Program-made: the position numbers and the translations under genes
Assembly (NCBI GenBank): GCA_016933095.1
Contig: JAFGBP010000043.1
Coordinates: 1-6,767, forward strand
Reading direction: 5' to 3'
Origin: Candidatus Woesearchaeota archaeon
GTDB lineage: Archaea > Nanobdellota > Nanobdellia > Woesearchaeales > SM23-78
Length of the DNA stretch: 6,767 nucleotides
Notes under the pieces: model-generated
What the model was told of the DNA's origin: nothing
The model's database searches: none
What the model saw: only the letters and a program-made list of their open reading frames with translations
In this document: positions 5,083 to 6,767 of the stretch, piece after piece
How the letters are laid out: every line of letters begins with the position of its first letter
Position numbering within the stretch: position 1 is the stretch's first letter

Positions 5083-5094
5083 AGCTTTAAAAAT
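5083..5094 (+). promoter_or_regulatory. TATA box of the PIN-ATPase gene
   Basis: GCTTTAAAAATT lies 5 bp beyond the MITE-like element. The predicted transcription start is near 5112-5116, a few bases before the ATG. Confidence 0.5.
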
Positions 5095-5108
5095 TCATTG
5101 CGTATAAC

Positions 5109-5114
5109 AGAGGT
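5109..5114 (+). promoter_or_regulatory. Ribosome binding site of the PIN-ATPase gene
   Basis: AGAGGT lies 9 nt before the ATG at 5124 and resembles the archaeal Shine-Dalgarno sequence. It overlaps the predicted transcription start, so it is useful only if transcription begins a little further upstream. Confidence 0.45.
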
Positions 5115-5123
5115 ATTGATCTT

Positions 5124-6545
5124 ATGACTCAAGGACAAGACGGAAAGCCACTCCCTCTTCGCTTGAGAGTCGTCCCGGATACAAGCGTCATAGTAGAAGG
5201 ATTTCTGTCGCGAAAGATCGAGAAGAAGGAGATAATGCCTGAAGAGGTCATAATCCACGAGGCTGTGATGGCTGAGCTGGAGAGCCAGGCCAACAAGAAT
5301 CGGGAGACTGGTTACACGGGCCTTGAAGAGATTAAGAGGATTCGAGAGCTGGGAGAAGGCGCTGCAAAGGACGGACAAGAGAAAGGCCGTAATTTCAAGG
5401 TGACCTTTAAAGGAAACCGCCCGACCGACTTTGAGATAAAATACGCGAAGGCCGGAGAGATCGATTCTCTCATAAGAAAGCTCGCGATCGATGAGAAGGC
5501 TACTTTGATAACAGCTGACAAGGTGCAGAGCCTTGTCGCCGAGAGCAAAGGATTAAGCGTCATCCTCTACGAGCTTGAGGCTGAGGAGGTTCCTTTTTGC
5601 CTGGAACAGTATTTTGACAAGGAAACTGCCAGGATCCACATCAGGGCAGGCCACCCCGTCATGGTCATGCGCGGTTCGCCAGAGGCGTGGACTTTTAAGA
5701 AGATCTCAGGAGATAACGACGCTCATGGTATCTTGGACAAGGATGCTGTTAGGGATTTGGCCAAGCAGGCAATGGACGAGGCTAATGCAAGAGCTGACTC
5801 CTCTGTCCTGACAGACAAGCGGGGATCGGCTTTTCTGCAAGTGGGGGATTACAAGGTTCTTGTGACGAGGCCGCCAATATCATCTTCTTATGAGATTGTG
5901 TGTGAGCGCCAGCTTAAGGACCTGGGCCTTGATGATTATCCTCTGGACTTAAAATCCCTTGAAAAAATAGATTATTCCAATGGCATCTTGCTCATAGGAT
6001 CACCAGATTCTGGCAAGACAACTTTTGCGACTGCATTGGCAAAGCATTTTCTATCTATGCGAAAGAACGTAAGCACGATCGACCTTACAGGCACTTCTCT
6101 GAAAGAGGATTCCATGCTGTCGCAGTATGCTCTCAACCTGGCTTCACCAAGCGACCTCTATGACATCTTCCTTCAAACAAAACCTCACTGGGTGTTGTTC
6201 GACGACATGAAGAGCTTGGAAGACATAAGACTCTTTCTCGACTTAAGGAGCGCTTCGGTGAGCACAGTCGGCGTCATGAACGCTTCTGATCCGGGCATAG
6301 CCCTCCAGAAAGTTCTCTTAAGAAACGATTTGGCCATCATCCCGAGGATGATTGATCTCTTGATCCTCATGCATGAGGGGCGTATTGATAAGATGTTTTC
6401 TTTGAAGATGCAGATGAAGATACCTAAAGGCCTGAAGATATCCGAGCCGGCAAGGGCTGTTCTCTTGCTGGTAAACGTCGACGATCACAGGACTGAGTTC
6501 GAGTTTTACAAGTCTGGAGATGAGTTGGTTGTAACACAGTTATGA
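5124..6545 (+). CDS. PIN domain-PilT-type ATPase (COG1855-like), short form, 473 aa
   Basis: Residues 14-150 form a PIN ribonuclease-type domain. It opens with VVPDTSVIVEG, and the acidic set is complete: Asp19, Glu51, Asp114 (AGEIDSLIRKLA) and Asp132 (ITADKVQ). A linker (about 150-250) matches the part of this archaeal family that contains RAGHPVMVMRG and GDYKVLVTRPP. Residues 285-440 form a RecA-like ATPase of the PilT/GspE secretion type, with Walker A GSPDSGKTT at 292-300. Two positions depart from the family: Walker B ends FDD (360-361) where FDE is usual, and the box usually read as VVHAT is VMNAS, with Asn386 in place of His. From memory, family members are about 600 residues and carry a KH-type RNA-binding region after the ATPase. 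Here the frame stops right after EFEFYKSGDELVVTQL, where that region would begin. The role is unknown; RNA processing or degradation coupled to ATP use is the usual suggestion. Confidence 0.88.
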   Translation: MTQGQDGKPLPLRLRVVPDTSVIVEGFLSRKIEKKEIMPEEVIIHEAVMAELESQANKNRETGYTGLEEIKRIRELGEGAAKDGQEKGRNFKVTFKGNRPTDFEIKYAKAGEIDSLIRKLAIDEKATLITADKVQSLVAESKGLSVILYELEAEEVPFCLEQYFDKETARIHIRAGHPVMVMRGSPEAWTFKKISGDNDAHGILDKDAVRDLAKQAMDEANARADSSVLTDKRGSAFLQVGDYKVLVTRPPISSSYEIVCERQLKDLGLDDYPLDLKSLEKIDYSNGILLIGSPDSGKTTFATALAKHFLSMRKNVSTIDLTGTSLKEDSMLSQYALNLASPSDLYDIFLQTKPHWVLFDDMKSLEDIRLFLDLRSASVSTVGVMNASDPGIALQKVLLRNDLAIIPRMIDLLILMHEGRIDKMFSLKMQMKIPKGLKISEPARAVLLLVNVDDHRTEFEFYKSGDELVVTQL

Positions 6546-6712
6546 TGCTGCCAGATTATGTGTCTTGGCTTCTGCTTCTCGCTCTTACAGCAGGGTTGGA
6601 TTTTTGGGCCGCTGAAGTGTTTGAAGTGTTTTTTCTTCATTTTCTTTCGGCATTCTCTCTTATAAATGACGTCTTTCTTTCAGGGTGCGTTCAAAATCTC
6701 TTGAATTTTTAA
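6542..6712 (+). CDS. Possible small hydrophobic protein, 56 aa
   Basis: An ATG overlaps the TGA of the PIN-ATPase gene (ATGA), the usual arrangement for translational coupling. The 56 codons encode a hydrophobic peptide (VSWLLLLALTAGLDFW near the start, FEVFFLHFLSAFSLI in the middle) with one or two possible membrane segments. No family is recognised. The region is T-rich and contains a terminator-like run, and T-rich DNA read in this frame gives hydrophobic residues by chance. The call is therefore tentative. Confidence 0.3.
   Translation: MMLPDYVSWLLLLALTAGLDFWAAEVFEVFFLHFLSAFSLINDVFLSGCVQNLLNF
6625..6648 (+). terminator. T-rich stretch, possible terminator
   Basis: A run of six T (6629-6634) is followed by TTCATTTTCTTTC, about 85 nt after the PIN-ATPase stop codon. 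This would end the transcript if the overlapping small ORF is not real. A tandem 9-bp duplication of GAAGTGTTT (6614-6631) leads into it. Confidence 0.4.
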
Positions 6713-6726
6713 AATAATATTATGGG

Positions 6727-6764
6727 CTATTGCTCTGCAATAGGCCTCTGCGCGTTGCGCAGAG
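6727..6764. repeat. Two adjacent perfect hairpins
   Basis: CTATTGC-TCT-GCAATAG (6727-6743) and CTCTGCGC-GTT-GCGCAGAG (6746-6764) are perfect 7- and 8-bp hairpins with 3-nt loops, 2 bp apart. They follow an AT-rich TTTTTAAAATAATATTA (6706-6722). Short loops and paired hairpins recall the array beside tRNA-Ser. They may begin a similar region beyond the right edge. Confidence 0.5.
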
Positions 6765-6767
6765 ATC

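Noticed and set aside
6722..6767. Short open frame starting at the ATG at 6722
   Set aside because: It only translates the two perfect hairpins, has no ribosome binding site, and lies too close to the TATA-like stretch. It stays open only because the window ends.

Overview
This window is archaeal. The two tRNA genes are interrupted by bulge-helix-bulge (BHB) introns and lack encoded CCA. Promoters are AT-rich TATA boxes about 25 nt upstream of leaderless or short-leader starts, and genes end in T-rich terminators. Two proteins, a secreted transglutaminase-like protein and a PIN-domain/PilT-type ATPase of the COG1855 kind, are typical of Euryarchaeota and DPANN lineages. The exact lineage cannot be fixed from the sequence; a DPANN-like archaeon in a metagenome-derived assembly is my guess.

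Layout. Positions 1-367 (-) hold the 5' part of an AT-rich gene with a LAGLIDADG-like motif that runs off the left edge. Positions 488-649 (-) hold an initiator tRNA-Met gene split by three introns (28, 32 and 27 nt), followed by a hairpin/T-run terminator. Positions 751-1785 (-) encode an unrecognised 344-aa protein. Positions 1850-2291 (-) look like a frame-disrupted gene. Positions 2366-2630 (-) hold an array of hairpins, three of them fused to copies of the 3' end of the neighbouring tRNA and the last followed by a T-rich terminator. Positions 2631-2745 (-) are tRNA-Ser(GCU) with one 32-nt intron in the anticodon stem. On the + strand, 2876-4894 encodes the transglutaminase-like protein. 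Positions 4939-5078 hold a MITE-like inverted-repeat element flanked by an 8-bp direct repeat. Positions 5124-6545 encode the PIN-ATPase, which stops before the family's usual C-terminal RNA-binding part. A 56-codon hydrophobic ORF overlaps its stop codon, and two perfect hairpins close the window.

Most interesting are the two tRNA loci. In the initiator tRNA precursor the introns capture both strands of the D stem and split the anticodon stem, so a cloverleaf can form only after splicing, and two of the splice sites compete for the same bases. In the tRNA-Ser locus the 3' flank carries tandem pieces of the tRNA's own 3' end, each joined to a hairpin whose sequence changes while pairing is kept. 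This suggests a structured trailer RNA. All assignments come from reading the sequence; no searches or folding programs were run.
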